A stretch of DNA of 64,000 nt from Desulfovibrio legallii (GCF_900102485.1 NZ_FNBX01000003.1:62001-126000); one strand, 5' to 3'; numbered from the stretch's first letter, positions 8,511 to 18,112 are shown. Notes: generated from the sequence alone by a model not told the origin. Translations and numbers: made by a program.

Positions 8511-8746
8511 ACACGTCAGTACCCCGATGCGTTGCGGGTCAGAAAATAGCGGCGGCGCGGGCGCTTGCGCCCGCAGGCACACGGCTTGACGCGCGCCACG
8601 GGGCATTCTAAGTAAGGTGCCAGAAACCCGGCAGGCCTGAAACCGGACTGCCGTCAACCCAAGCCAACCGGCGCGCCGCACAGGGGTTCCGGCCCTTTGA
8701 CGGGCGCCTTTTCACTTAGCACGCGGAAGCGGAGGGGACAAGCGCA

Positions 8747-9619
8747 ATGTTCACGTCATGGGCCGCCTTCTTTACCCCGGAGGGGAGGTTGCTGCTGCAA
8801 AAGGCCATTGCCCTGGCCCTGGAAGAGGACGGCCCGGAGCTCACCGCCAGAGCGCTGTTTGCGCCCGACGCGCGCCTGCGCGCCGTCATCCGCGCCAAGG
8901 AGGACACCCTGGTGGTGGGCCTGCCCGTTATCGGCGAGGTGCTGCGCGCCCTTGGCGCGCCCTTCCGCTGGCGCGCCCTGGCTCCTGAAGCCGGGTCCGT
9001 GCCCGCCATGACTGAAGTGGCCCGCATCACAGCCCCGGCCGAACCCTTGCTCAAGGCCGAGCGCGTCATCCTCAACTTTATCACCCACCTTTCGGGCATT
9101 GCCAATCTTACGGCGCGCTATGTGCGGGAGCTGGAAGGCACAGGCGTGCGCCTGCTGGACACGCGCAAAACCACCCCCGGCCTGCGCTGGCCGGAAAAAT
9201 ACGCCGTCCAGGCGGGCGGCGGCGTCAACCACCGCATCAATCTGGCCCAGATGCTCATGCTCAAGGATAACCACATCGACGCGGCAGGTTCCATCACCGC
9301 GGCCGTGGCCGCCCTGCGCGCGCGCTACAGGCCGTGCCCGCCCATTGAAGTGGAATGCCGCACCCCGGAACATGTGCGCGAAGCCCTGGCCGCCGGGGTG
9401 GAGCGCGTTATGATGGATAATATGGAAGGAGCGACGCTTTCCCGGTCGCTGGCCCTGGTGCCGCCGCAGGTGGAGGCGGAAGTGAGCGGCGGCGTGCGCC
9501 TGGAAAACATCCGGGCCATAGCCCTGACTGAACCGCGCCGCCCGGACTTCATCTCCGTGGGGCGGCTCACCCACTCCGCCGTGGCCGCCGATTTCAGCAT
9601 GACCCTGCTTCCGGCCTGA
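8747..9619 (+). CDS. nadC: Nicotinate-nucleotide pyrophosphorylase (carboxylating)
   Basis: 290 residues, the normal length. It converts quinolinate and PRPP to nicotinate mononucleotide, the third step of de novo NAD synthesis. Family motifs are visible: NFITHLSGIAT-like NFITHLSGIANLTARYV, the substrate-binding TRKTTPGLRWPEKYAVQAGGGVNHR, LKDNHI, EVEC, MMDNM, and the C-terminal EVSGGVRLENI and SVGRLTHS. It is first in a plus-strand operon with nadA (31 bp later) and nadB. A TTGACG lies at 8586-8591 in the space shared with mgtE but is not followed by a good -10 at the right distance. The order nadC-nadA-nadB places the enzymes in reverse of the pathway. Confidence 0.97.
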   Translation: MFTSWAAFFTPEGRLLLQKAIALALEEDGPELTARALFAPDARLRAVIRAKEDTLVVGLPVIGEVLRALGAPFRWRALAPEAGSVPAMTEVARITAPAEPLLKAERVILNFITHLSGIANLTARYVRELEGTGVRLLDTRKTTPGLRWPEKYAVQAGGGVNHRINLAQMLMLKDNHIDAAGSITAAVAALRARYRPCPPIEVECRTPEHVREALAAGVERVMMDNMEGATLSRSLALVPPQVEAEVSGGVRLENIRAIALTEPRRPDFISVGRLTHSAVAADFSMTLLPA

Positions 9620-9649
9620 TCCAGGCCGATCCGCACAGGATACACAATT

Positions 9650-10696
9650 ATGGAAGACCTGAAGGCCCCCATCACGGCGCTGAAAGAGCGCCTTGGCCCA
9701 AGCCTCTGCATTATGGGGCACCACTACCAGAACGATGCTGTGGTGCGCCACTGCGACATTACCGGCGATTCGCTGGAGCTGGCCCGCCGGGTGCCCTCGG
9801 TGGCGGCGCGGCACATCGTCTTCTGCGGCGTCTACTTCATGGGCGAATCAGCGGCCCTGCTGGCCAAGCCGGGCCAGCACGTCTACCTGCCCAGCCTGGA
9901 CGCGGACTGCCTCATGTCCCGGATGACCCCCGCCCCTCTGACCCGCAAGGTGCTGGAGCAGCTTACCGCCACGGGCCGCAAGGTCGTGCCGCTGGCCTAC
10001 GTCAATACCGACCTGGCCCTCAAGGCCGTGGTGGGCGAATACGGCGGGGCCGTGTGCACTTCAGCTAACGCCGCCGTCATGCTGCGCTGGGCCCTGGACC
10101 AGGGCGACAGCGTGCTGTTTATGCCGGACAGACACCTGGGCGAGAACACGGCCACCGGCCTGGGCATCCCCCCGGCGGACCGGCATGTGCTGCGCGTCGG
10201 CGCCAGGGGGCTGGTCCAGCCGGAAAGTCAGGCCCTGGACCGGCGGCTGCTGCTCTGGCCCGGCTGTTGCGCCATCCATGCGCGCTTTGAGCCGCAGGAT
10301 GTAAGGGACATCCGCGCCGCCCATCCCGGCTGCCGGGTCATCGCCCACCCCGAATGCCGCGAAGAGGTCGTGGCCCTCTGCGACGGGGCCGGCTCCACCT
10401 CCTATCTCATCAAGGAAGCCGCCCGCGTGGCAAAAGAAGCCCCCGGCAGCACCCTGGTCATTGCCACGGAAAACAATCTGGTGCGTCGGCTGGCCGCCCG
10501 CCACGCCGGGCAATGCGCCATCGTTCCCCTTGGGCACGCCATCTGCGGCAACATGGCCAAGGTGACGGAAAAAAAACTTTGGGATATATTGAGGCGCATT
10601 GCGGAGGGCGACGCCGCCCCGCTGGTTGTGGAGCAGGCCTTGTGCCCCCCCGCCCGCCTCTCCCTAACCCGCATGCTCGACGTGTGCGGACTGTGA
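9650..10696 (+). CDS. nadA: Quinolinate synthase
   Basis: 348 residues. It condenses iminoaspartate with dihydroxyacetone phosphate to quinolinate using an oxygen-sensitive [4Fe-4S] cluster. The three repeated domains are visible. Typical elements are GHHYQNDAVVRHCDITGDSLELAR, the FCGVYFMGESAALL cysteine, VCTSANA, FMPDRHLGENT, the WPGCCAIH cysteines and HPECREEV, with YLIKEA later. The cytosolic enzyme takes the NadB product directly, and nadB starts only 7 bp after its stop. The N-terminus is short relative to E. coli NadA and is typical of the shorter clade. Confidence 0.97.
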   Translation: MEDLKAPITALKERLGPSLCIMGHHYQNDAVVRHCDITGDSLELARRVPSVAARHIVFCGVYFMGESAALLAKPGQHVYLPSLDADCLMSRMTPAPLTRKVLEQLTATGRKVVPLAYVNTDLALKAVVGEYGGAVCTSANAAVMLRWALDQGDSVLFMPDRHLGENTATGLGIPPADRHVLRVGARGLVQPESQALDRRLLLWPGCCAIHARFEPQDVRDIRAAHPGCRVIAHPECREEVVALCDGAGSTSYLIKEAARVAKEAPGSTLVIATENNLVRRLAARHAGQCAIVPLGHAICGNMAKVTEKKLWDILRRIAEGDAAPLVVEQALCPPARLSLTRMLDVCGL

Positions 10697-10703
10697 GGAA
10701 ACT

Positions 10704-12305
10704 ATGAGCACACCCACCCGTCGGCATGTGCCCGTGCTGATCATTGGCTCCGGCATTGCCGGCTGCACCGCGGCGCTCACCCTGGCCGACGCCGGTCACG
10801 ACGTCCTGCTGATCAACGCCGGCGACGAGCTCGCCGACGGCAATTCCGAGCTGGCCCAGGGGGGCATCATTTACCACGCCGCCCCCTCGGCTGAATCCCC
10901 CGACGACGCCCGCGTCCTGGAAAAAGACATTCTGGTGGCCGGGCACCACTACAACTACCGCAAGGCCGTGCGCTATCTCTGCCGCCAGGGCCCCCTCTGC
11001 GTGGAAAGCATGCTTATGGAACGCGCCGGCGTGGAGTTTGACCGCAACCCCGACGGCAGCTTCAACCTCACGCGGGAGGGCGGGCACGCCGCCCCGCGCA
11101 TCCTGCACCGGGCCGATTACTCCGGCAAGGCCATCATGGACGGCCTCACCGCCCAGGTGCGCAAACACCCGCGCATCACCCGCCTGCACCGCCGCGCGGC
11201 CATCGACCTTCTGACCAGCCACCATCAGGCCCGAAGCTCGCAGTACCGCTACGAGGTGGCCAACCGCTGCCTGGGCGCGTATGTCCTCAATGAGGAAAGC
11301 GGCGAACCGGAAACCATCCTGGCCGACTGGACCGTGCTGGCCACCGGCGGCGTGGGCCAGATTTTTCTGCACTCCACCAACGCGCCAGGCTGCGTGGGCA
11401 CGGGCGTTTCCATGGCCTTCCGCGCCGGGGTTGCCCTGGCCAATCTGGAGTTCATGCAGTTCCACCCCACGGCCCTGTATGAGGAGCGCTCCAACCGCCG
11501 TTCCCTCATCACAGAGGCCATGCGCGGCGAGGGCGCGCGCCTGCTGGACCAGAAGGGCCGCGCCTTCATGGGCGACTATGACTCCAGGGGCGACCTGGCC
11601 CCGCGCGACGTGGTGGCCCAGGCCATGATGGAAGAAATGCTCCACAGCGGCGCGCCCTGCCTGTTCCTGGACGTAAGCCGCGTCCGGCAGGACCTGCCCA
11701 CGCGCTTCCCCACGGTGTTTGAAAACTGCCGTCGGGCCGGCATCGACATCCGCAAGGAACCCATCCCCGTGGTGCCCGCCGCCCACTATTTTTGCGGCGG
11801 CGTGCTTACGGACGTCCGCGGCCGCACCTCCATGCGCGGGCTCTACGCCGTCGGCGAATGCGCCTGCACAGGCCTGCACGGGGCCAACCGCCTGGCCAGC
11901 ACCTCGCTGCTGGAGGCCCTGGTCTGGGGCATGAGCTGCGGCCAGGACCTGGCCCACCGGCTCCGCACCGAGAGCGGCCTGCCCCCCACCCTGGCCAAAG
12001 CCATCCCCGCCTGGCAGCACGAAGGCAACGAGCGCCACGATGACCCGGCCCTGGTAGCCCAGGACTGGACCAACATCCGCAACACCATGTGGAACTATGT
12101 GGGCATCTCGCGCACTGAGGCCCGCCTGCGCCGCGCCTTTGAAGACATGCGCGACCTGGTGCGCCATATCCACGATTTCTATAAGCGCACCCATATCTCG
12201 CGCCGCCTGGTGGACCTCTTTCACGGCTCGCAGACGGCCTACGTCATCACCCAGGCCGCCATGCGCAACCGCACGAGCCTGGGCTGCCACCACAGGGTGG
12301 ACTGA
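10704..12305 (+). CDS. nadB: L-aspartate oxidase
   Basis: 533 residues. This FAD enzyme oxidises L-aspartate to iminoaspartate, the first step of de novo NAD synthesis; in an anaerobe fumarate is the likely electron acceptor. The N-terminal FAD-binding GSGIAGCTAALTLADAGHDVLLI is present, as are ELAQGGI, the capping-domain region, LATGGVGQIF, QFHPTAL, EAMRGEGARLLD and the GLHGANRLASTSLLEALVWG signature. The C-terminal helical domain is complete. It lies in an operon 7 bp after nadA and 23 bp before the next gene. No truncation or frameshift is seen. Confidence 0.97.
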   Translation: MSTPTRRHVPVLIIGSGIAGCTAALTLADAGHDVLLINAGDELADGNSELAQGGIIYHAAPSAESPDDARVLEKDILVAGHHYNYRKAVRYLCRQGPLCVESMLMERAGVEFDRNPDGSFNLTREGGHAAPRILHRADYSGKAIMDGLTAQVRKHPRITRLHRRAAIDLLTSHHQARSSQYRYEVANRCLGAYVLNEESGEPETILADWTVLATGGVGQIFLHSTNAPGCVGTGVSMAFRAGVALANLEFMQFHPTALYEERSNRRSLITEAMRGEGARLLDQKGRAFMGDYDSRGDLAPRDVVAQAMMEEMLHSGAPCLFLDVSRVRQDLPTRFPTVFENCRRAGIDIRKEPIPVVPAAHYFCGGVLTDVRGRTSMRGLYAVGECACTGLHGANRLASTSLLEALVWGMSCGQDLAHRLRTESGLPPTLAKAIPAWQHEGNERHDDPALVAQDWTNIRNTMWNYVGISRTEARLRRAFEDMRDLVRHIHDFYKRTHISRRLVDLFHGSQTAYVITQAAMRNRTSLGCHHRVD

Positions 12306-12328
12306 GCCCCGGCAAGGACGAAGTACGC

Positions 12329-13861
12329 ATGAAAAAAATCTTCCTGCCGCTGGCTCTTGGGGGCGCGCTGGCCCTTACCTTGCTGCTGAGCGTCAATTTT
12401 GTGCTGCGCCCCCATGTGGAGCGGGAGGTGCTGCAAAGCCTGCGGCACATCAGCTTCTCTTCCGGGGGACAGCCTTATGAGACCTCGGCGGATCAGGTCT
12501 CGCTCGCGCCCTTTTCCAGCCAGCTGACCATCCGTGGGCTCACCTTCCGCGGCCACAGCCCGGAAGGCCCCCTGGCCTATACCGTTGCCGAAGTGCAGCT
12601 GCGCCTGCCCTTGCGCATGCTGCTGGCCTTCACGCCTCTGCGGCCCCTGGTGCTGCCCAAGGAAGGCTTCGTGCCCGTGGCGGAAAATCTGACCCTGCAC
12701 AACGTGGCCTTGCGCACGCCCCAGGCGCGCGGCGTTCTGCAGCGGGAAGAAATTGACGTGCTGCGGGCCGACGCGGCCCTGGCGGCCCAGATCCTCGCCC
12801 CCACCGATTCCATGGACGCGGCAAGCGTCCTCTACCGCATGGGGGCCGACAACATCCGCGCCCGATTCATTACTGTGGAGATTCCCGGCAGCGCCGGCCT
12901 CAGCCGCATGACCATCGACACGGCCGATCTGCGCCGCTGGCAGGGCGGCAGCATGGCCGCTCTGGATCTGCGGGCCCTGCGGCTGACGGTCAACGGCCGG
13001 GAAGCGCTGCGCCTGGGCCTGCTGGAACAAAAAGACATCCACCTGCCGCAGGAGGACATGCTCCGCCAGCTTCTGGCCGTGGCGGACAAAACCGGCGCGG
13101 GCATGGATGAAGCCCTGGCGGCGCTCATCCCGCTTACGGACGCCATGCTGGCCGCCAATCCGCCCTTGCTGGGCGGGCTGCGGGCCGCGGACCTGCGCCT
13201 GAGGCTGGGGGAAAAAAGCGTTCGCGTCCGCGAAGTGCGCTTCAGCTGGCTCTCCACCACGCCGCGCCACAGCCTGAGCCGGGTGGAAGGTCTGGAACTG
13301 CCCCAGGGCGTGCTGGAAAGCCTCACCGGTCTGGATCTGCCCGCCACCGTGGCGGACATGAGCTTTGAAAGCCAGAAGACGGGGCCGCGCCAGAGCAGGG
13401 AAAAAGCCTCGGTGCGGGCCGTGGGCCTGGGCGACCTGAACTGCGCCCTGACCATCCATGAGGCTGGCCGCGGCACAAGCCTCCTGCTGCAGCGCTACAG
13501 CGGCCTTGAGCTGACCTATGCGGACGCCGGGCTCATCAGCCGACTGGTGCGCGGGCTGGCCCCGGCCCCGGACGAAGCCCTAGCCTTGGTCCGCGCGGCC
13601 CTGGCCCTTCCCAACCTGGCGGCTACCCCGCAAAACCAGGCTATCCGCACGGCCCTGCAGAGCTTTTTTGACCAGCCGGGCACGCTGGAAGTGCGTACCA
13701 GCACACCGCAAGCCCTGGGCGCGGAAGACCTGCTGGCCGCCAGCGACAACCCCGGCGCTTTTTTTGACGTCACGGCCGCGGCCGGACAGCACACTCTGGA
13801 AGATCAGCTGCGCAGTCTGCCGGCCCCCGGCCAGCCCGCCGCCGGTCCATCGGGCTTATAA
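12329..13861 (+). CDS. Unknown membrane-anchored periplasmic protein
   Basis: 510 residues. One hydrophobic N-terminal segment (residues 5-27, LPLALGGALALTLLLSVNFVL) acts as a signal anchor. The rest looks soluble and rich in short amphipathic beta stretches (QVSLAPFSSQLTIRGLTFRG, LTLHNVALRTPQARG). That resembles the repeated beta architecture of AsmA/DUF748-like envelope proteins, but I do not recognise a defined family. It begins 23 bp after nadB, and its stop lies 1 bp before the RlmI-like gene, so it is co-transcribed with both. No catalytic motif is visible. The coupling to the methyltransferase is probably only positional. Confidence 0.75.
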   Translation: MKKIFLPLALGGALALTLLLSVNFVLRPHVEREVLQSLRHISFSSGGQPYETSADQVSLAPFSSQLTIRGLTFRGHSPEGPLAYTVAEVQLRLPLRMLLAFTPLRPLVLPKEGFVPVAENLTLHNVALRTPQARGVLQREEIDVLRADAALAAQILAPTDSMDAASVLYRMGADNIRARFITVEIPGSAGLSRMTIDTADLRRWQGGSMAALDLRALRLTVNGREALRLGLLEQKDIHLPQEDMLRQLLAVADKTGAGMDEALAALIPLTDAMLAANPPLLGGLRAADLRLRLGEKSVRVREVRFSWLSTTPRHSLSRVEGLELPQGVLESLTGLDLPATVADMSFESQKTGPRQSREKASVRAVGLGDLNCALTIHEAGRGTSLLLQRYSGLELTYADAGLISRLVRGLAPAPDEALALVRAALALPNLAATPQNQAIRTALQSFFDQPGTLEVRTSTPQALGAEDLLAASDNPGAFFDVTAAAGQHTLEDQLRSLPAPGQPAAGPSGL

Positions 13862-13862
13862 G

Positions 13863-15044
13863 ATGCGCAAACTCTGGCTAAAAAAACATGAGGATCGCCG
13901 CCTGCGGGCCGGGCACCTCTGGGTCTTCGGCAACGAAGTGGACGGGAGCAAAAGCCCCTTGCCCGGCTTTGAACCCGGCGAAGCGGCCACCCTCTGCGAC
14001 GCCCGCGGCGCGCCCCTGGGCAGCGTCTATGTGAACCCCGCTTCGCTCATCTGCGCGCGCCTCTACAGCCGCCGCCCCGAAACAGAGCTGGACGCGGGGC
14101 TGCTGCGCACCCGTCTGGCGGCGGCCCTGGCCTTGCGCCAAAGGCTCTACAACGCGCCCTGGTACCGCCTCTGCCACGGCGAAGGCGACTTTTTGCCAGG
14201 CCTGGTGCTGGACCGCTTCGGCGGGCACCTCACCGCGCAGGTCACTACCGCCGGCATGGAACGCCGCAGAGAAGCCTTGGAATCCTGCCTGCACGAGCTC
14301 TTTGCGCCCACATCCATCCTCTGGGATAACGATTTGCCCGCGCGCGCCCTGGAAGGTCTTGCGCGCGAGCCCTCACCCTGGGGCGACGTGCCGGAGACCC
14401 TGGAGGTGCCGGAAAACGGCTGTCGCTTCCGCGCCCCCTGCGCCACAGGCCAGAAAACCGGCTGGTTTTACGACCAGCGCCGCAACCGGCGCGAACTGGC
14501 CCGTTACGCCAAGGGCGCGGACGTTCTGGATATTTTCAGTTATGTGGGCGGCTTTGGCGTCACCTGCGCCGCTGCGGGCGCGGCCTCGGTCACCTTTGTG
14601 GACGCCGCCCGCGAGGCCCTGGACTACGCCCTGGCCAATGCCGCGGCCAACGCGCCGGGCTGCCCCGCAGAGGCCCTGTGCGGCAACGCCTTTCAGATCC
14701 TGCGCGAGCTGTGTGAAGCGGGCCGCCGGTTCGACTGCATCAGTCTGGATCCGCCCGCCTTTATCAAGCGCCGCAAGGATCTGCCCCAGGGGCTCGCCGC
14801 CTACCGTCAGGTCAACGCCCTGGCCGTTGCCCTGCTCAAGCCCGGCGGCGTGCTGGCAAGTTCCTCCTGCTCGCACCATCTGGAAGCGCAAACCCTGCGC
14901 GACTGCTTGACGCAGGCCGCCGCCAAGAGCAAACTTCATACCCGGCTGCTTTTTGCGGGAGGTCAGGGACCGGATCATCCCGTGCAGGCCGCCATGCCGG
15001 AAACGGCGTACCTGAAATGCTGCATCGCCCAGGTGGGCCCATAA
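13863..15044 (+). CDS. Class I SAM-dependent rRNA methyltransferase, RlmI-like
   Basis: 393 residues. It has an N-terminal PUA-like domain (LWLKKHEDRRLRAGHLWVFGNEV) and an EEHEE-type linker containing FLPGLVLDRFGGHLTAQVTT. The methyltransferase core begins with TGQKTGWFYDQRRNR, followed by SAM motif VLDIFSYVGGFGV, VDAARE, and the catalytic-region LDPPAFIKRRKDL. SSCSHH comes near the end. The family methylates 23S rRNA cytosine (RlmI, m5C1962 in E. coli). The ATG follows the previous stop by one base, pointing to translational coupling. Exact target is inferred from the family. Confidence 0.88.
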   Translation: MRKLWLKKHEDRRLRAGHLWVFGNEVDGSKSPLPGFEPGEAATLCDARGAPLGSVYVNPASLICARLYSRRPETELDAGLLRTRLAAALALRQRLYNAPWYRLCHGEGDFLPGLVLDRFGGHLTAQVTTAGMERRREALESCLHELFAPTSILWDNDLPARALEGLAREPSPWGDVPETLEVPENGCRFRAPCATGQKTGWFYDQRRNRRELARYAKGADVLDIFSYVGGFGVTCAAAGAASVTFVDAAREALDYALANAAANAPGCPAEALCGNAFQILRELCEAGRRFDCISLDPPAFIKRRKDLPQGLAAYRQVNALAVALLKPGGVLASSSCSHHLEAQTLRDCLTQAAAKSKLHTRLLFAGGQGPDHPVQAAMPETAYLKCCIAQVGP

Positions 15045-15060
15045 CCAACAAGGAAGCGTC

Positions 15061-16245
15061 ATGTTGAACAAAGTTCGCCTGCTCACCCCCGGCCCCACGC
15101 CCCTGCCCGAACAGGTTCGCCTTGCTCTGGCCAAGGACATGATCCACCATCGCAAAAGCGAATTTATGGCGATCATGGGACGTGTGCAGGAAGGCTTGCA
15201 GACCCTTTTCGGCACCACGGGAACAGTGCTGCCCCTGACCTGCTCCGGCACGGGCGCCATGACCGCCGCCGTGTACAACCTCTTTGCCCCCGGCGAAAAA
15301 GTGCTGGTGGTGGAAGGGGGCAAATTCGGTCAGCGCTGGCGCGAAATCGCCGCCTCTCGCGGGCTGGAAGTCGTCACGGTAAGCGTGCCCTGGGGCAAGG
15401 CCGTGGAGCCGCAGGACGTGGCCGACGCCCTGGCCGCGGATCCGACCATCGCCGGCGTGCTGGTGCAGCACTCCGAAACCTCCACCGGCGTGCTCCACCC
15501 TGTGCGCGAAATCGCCGCCGTCACCCGGCAGAGCCCCGCCCTGCTTGTGGTGGACGGCATCTCGGCCGTGGGCCTCAATCCCTGCCCCATGGACCAGTGG
15601 GGCATCGACTGCCTGGTGACGGGCTCGCAAAAAGGGCTTATGCTGCCGCCCGGCCTGGCTTTGCTGGCCCTCTCCCCCCGTGGGTGGGAAAAAGCCGCCG
15701 CCACGCCGGCCGGCTGTTTCTATTTCAACCTGCTGAAGGAAAAAGCCAAGGTGGCGCAGGGCCAGACGCTGTTCACCCCTGCCGTCAACCTGCTGGTAGG
15801 CCTGGAGGAAAGCCTGGCCCTGCTGCTGGAAAACGGCCTGGAGGCCCTGTACGTCAAGCAGTGGGCCCTGACCATGATGGCCCGCACGGGCGTCAGCGTC
15901 ATGGGGCTGGAGCTTTTTGCCAAAAGCCATTTTTCCTGGGGAATCACCAGCGTGCTGCTGCCTCCGGGCGTGGACGGCGGGGCCGTGCTGCGCCGCGCGC
16001 AGGAGGAATTCGGCGTCTGCATGGCCGGCGGGCAGGACCAGTACAAAGGCCGCATGGTGCGCATCGGCCATATGGGCTGGGTGGATTGGGCCGATGTGGC
16101 GGCCGGGCTTTTTGCCCTCAACCGCAGCCTAGCGGAGACCGGCGGCTTCAGCGGCGCGCGCGACTATCTGGAGCAGGCCCTGGCGGCCTACCGCGCGGCC
16201 CTCAAGGTCGCACCGGGCACGCCCCTGCCGCCCGTGTGCCGCTAA
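15061..16245 (+). CDS. PLP-dependent aminotransferase of the serine-pyruvate / alanine-glyoxylate class
   Basis: 394 residues, class V fold type I. It begins LLTPGPTPLPEQV, as is typical for the group. It has the cofactor-region CSGTGAMTAAVYNLFAPGEKVLVV, the substrate-side HSETSTGVLHP, DGISAVG with the PLP-binding Asp, and the Schiff-base Lys in VTGSQKGLMLPPGL. The C-terminal RIGHMGWVDWADV is also characteristic. The enzyme transfers amino groups between alanine, serine or aspartate and glyoxylate or pyruvate; the true substrate cannot be read from the sequence. It lies 16 bp after the RlmI-like gene and probably ends the nad-led transcript. The next gene is 230 bp downstream. Confidence 0.9.
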   Translation: MLNKVRLLTPGPTPLPEQVRLALAKDMIHHRKSEFMAIMGRVQEGLQTLFGTTGTVLPLTCSGTGAMTAAVYNLFAPGEKVLVVEGGKFGQRWREIAASRGLEVVTVSVPWGKAVEPQDVADALAADPTIAGVLVQHSETSTGVLHPVREIAAVTRQSPALLVVDGISAVGLNPCPMDQWGIDCLVTGSQKGLMLPPGLALLALSPRGWEKAAATPAGCFYFNLLKEKAKVAQGQTLFTPAVNLLVGLEESLALLLENGLEALYVKQWALTMMARTGVSVMGLELFAKSHFSWGITSVLLPPGVDGGAVLRRAQEEFGVCMAGGQDQYKGRMVRIGHMGWVDWADVAAGLFALNRSLAETGGFSGARDYLEQALAAYRAALKVAPGTPLPPVCR

Positions 16246-16475
16246 GCCCTGCGGCAGAGGCCCCGGCAGAACGTTTTTGGCGGCCTTGCGCCGCACCGCG
16301 CCGGGCAGCTCCCTTGGCCCTGTCGCGGAACAGGGATTTGACAACAGTGGCGGCAGCCGCGCCGTAGCCGCGCTGCCCGCTCTGTCTTCCACGGACCCGC
16401 CGTCCGCAGCCGGAACGCTCCGGCCTTGCGGGCGGCGGGCGCAACAGCGCAAGCCCCGCGCGCCAGGAGGCCGCC

Positions 16476-16775
16476 ATGACGGAAAAACCCTGTGGCTGTT
16501 CTGCCGGTCCCATGCCTGAAGTAACTTTTTCCACCTTTATTGTTTCACTGGCTTCTTCGGCCCTGGTGCAGCTCGGCGAGGTGCCCAACCCTGAAACGGG
16601 ACGTACGGAAACCGACCTGCCCCTGGCCCGCCACAGCATTGACGTGCTGGAAATGCTGCGCCGCAAGACCGAGAAGTGCCTGGACGAACAGGAAAGCAAG
16701 CTGCTGGACAGTCTCCTTTATGAGCTGCGCATGAAGTTCGTCATCCGCTGCGGGCCGGACTGCAAAGGCCAATAG
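16476..16775 (+). CDS. DUF1844 small protein
   Basis: 99 residues, matching the DUF1844 pattern: FSTFIVSLASSALVQLGEVPNPETG, then DLPLARHSIDVLEMLRRKTEKCLDEQESKLLDSLLYELRMKFV. It is mostly helical with a charged C-terminal half. The N-terminus has PCGCSAG, two cysteines in CxC form, and the C-terminus has another Cys. No function is established for the family. It is separated from the aminotransferase by 230 bp and from argC by 95 bp, so it may have its own promoter. Confidence 0.85.
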   Translation: MTEKPCGCSAGPMPEVTFSTFIVSLASSALVQLGEVPNPETGRTETDLPLARHSIDVLEMLRRKTEKCLDEQESKLLDSLLYELRMKFVIRCGPDCKGQ

Positions 16776-16870
16776 CCCCGCGGCCGGATCCGTTGCGGCG
16801 GCAATAATGAAGCACGCCCGCGAGCCTCTTCCGCCGCGGGCATCGACCAAAGTTCTCAAAGGGATACGAC

Positions 16871-17926
16871 ATGAAAACGATTTCCGTGGGGTTGGTGGGC
16901 ATTACCGGCTATGCGGGCATGGAACTGGCGCGGCTGCTGGCGGGGCACCCCCAGATGCGGCTGACCATGGCCTGCTCCCGGGCCGAGGCCGGTCAGCGGC
17001 TGGGCGCATATTACCCCTTTCTGGAGCGTCTGCCCGGCGCGGATGTGGTCATCAGCTCCTTTGACCCGCAGGAGGCGGCCAGCCGCTGTCAGGTGGTCTT
17101 TCTGGCCGTGCCCGCGGGCACGGCCATGGATATGGCCGAAGCCCTGCTGCGCGCCGGGGTCAAGGTCGTGGATCTTTCCGCCGATTTCCGCCTGCGCGAC
17201 GCCGCCACCTACGCCGCCTGGTACAAGCGCGAACACATCTGCGCAGACCTTCTGCACAAGGCGGTCTACGGCCTGCCTGAGCTCTACGGCGCGGACATTG
17301 CCCGCACCAGCCTGGTGGCCAACCCCGGCTGCTATCCCACTGCCGTTATCCTGGGACTCTATGCCGCCGTCAAAAACGGGCTGATCCAGAGCGATGACAT
17401 CGTGGTGGACGCCAAATCCGGGGCCACGGGCGCGGGACGCAAGGCCGCCGTGCCCACGCTGTTCGCAGAGGTTTCCGACAATTTCCGCGCCTACGGCCTG
17501 CCCACCCACCGCCATACGCCGGAAATTGAACAGGAAATCTCCATCCTGGCCGGGAAGGAGGTGCGCCTGTCCTTCAATACCCACCTGCTGCCCACCAACC
17601 GGGGCATCCTCGCCACCATCTACACCAAGCTCCAGGATCCGCATCTGGATCTGGACGCGGTGCGCGCTGTCTATGCCGAAACCTGGAGCCGCAGCCCCTG
17701 GGTGCGCGTGCTGCCCAAGGGCGCGCTGCCGGAAACGCGCTATGTGCGCGGCAGCATGTTCTGCGATCTGGGCCTGGTGGTGGATCCCCGCACAGGGCGG
17801 CTGATCATTCTTTCGGCCATTGACAACCTCTGCCGCGGCGCTTCGGGCCAGGCCCTGGCCAACGCCAACCTCATGTGCGGCCTGCCTGTGGACGCGGGGC
17901 TCGAAAACCTGGCCCCCCTGCCGTAA
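16871..17926 (+). CDS. argC: N-acetyl-gamma-glutamyl-phosphate reductase
   Basis: 351 residues, usual length. It reduces N-acetylglutamyl phosphate to the semialdehyde with NADPH in arginine synthesis. The N-terminal Rossmann motif is VGLVGITGYAGMELARLLAGHP, and the catalytic Cys is in LVANPGCYPTAVILGL. GATGAGRKA and the late NLCRGASGQALANANLM are typical. The start has AAAGGG 8 bases upstream. The TAA stop is followed at once by repeat copy A, which fills most of the 186-bp space before hypD. The other arginine genes here, argG-argH, lie 34 kb away. Confidence 0.96.
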   Translation: MKTISVGLVGITGYAGMELARLLAGHPQMRLTMACSRAEAGQRLGAYYPFLERLPGADVVISSFDPQEAASRCQVVFLAVPAGTAMDMAEALLRAGVKVVDLSADFRLRDAATYAAWYKREHICADLLHKAVYGLPELYGADIARTSLVANPGCYPTAVILGLYAAVKNGLIQSDDIVVDAKSGATGAGRKAAVPTLFAEVSDNFRAYGLPTHRHTPEIEQEISILAGKEVRLSFNTHLLPTNRGILATIYTKLQDPHLDLDAVRAVYAETWSRSPWVRVLPKGALPETRYVRGSMFCDLGLVVDPRTGRLIILSAIDNLCRGASGQALANANLMCGLPVDAGLENLAPLP

Positions 17927-18056
17927 ACAGATTGCCTTTGCGAATAGGCATTCTCAAAGGTTACAGCACACTCGTTCCGGCGCTTAACAGCGCAAATACA
18001 TTGCGCTTAGCGCCTGATCGCGCAGCCGCCGGGGCATTGCAACGCTGCAGTGCCCC
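17927..18056 (+). repeat. Dispersed structured intergenic repeat, copy A
   Basis: Begins directly after the argC stop codon and ends about 56 bp before hypD. It carries the family segments: a partial first hairpin (CATTCTCAAAGG), ACTCGTTCCGGCGCTTAACAGCGC, GCGCAAATACATTGCGC, and a terminal inverted repeat at 18031-18056. About 14 bases of the third hairpin are missing. The outermost pair of the terminal stem is G-C here where copies C, D and E have A-T, a compensatory change. Confidence 0.9.
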
Positions 18057-18112
18057 GGCCGGACACAGCGCCCGCCCGACCACAACGCGGCAACGCCAAC
18101 AAAGGGAACGCC

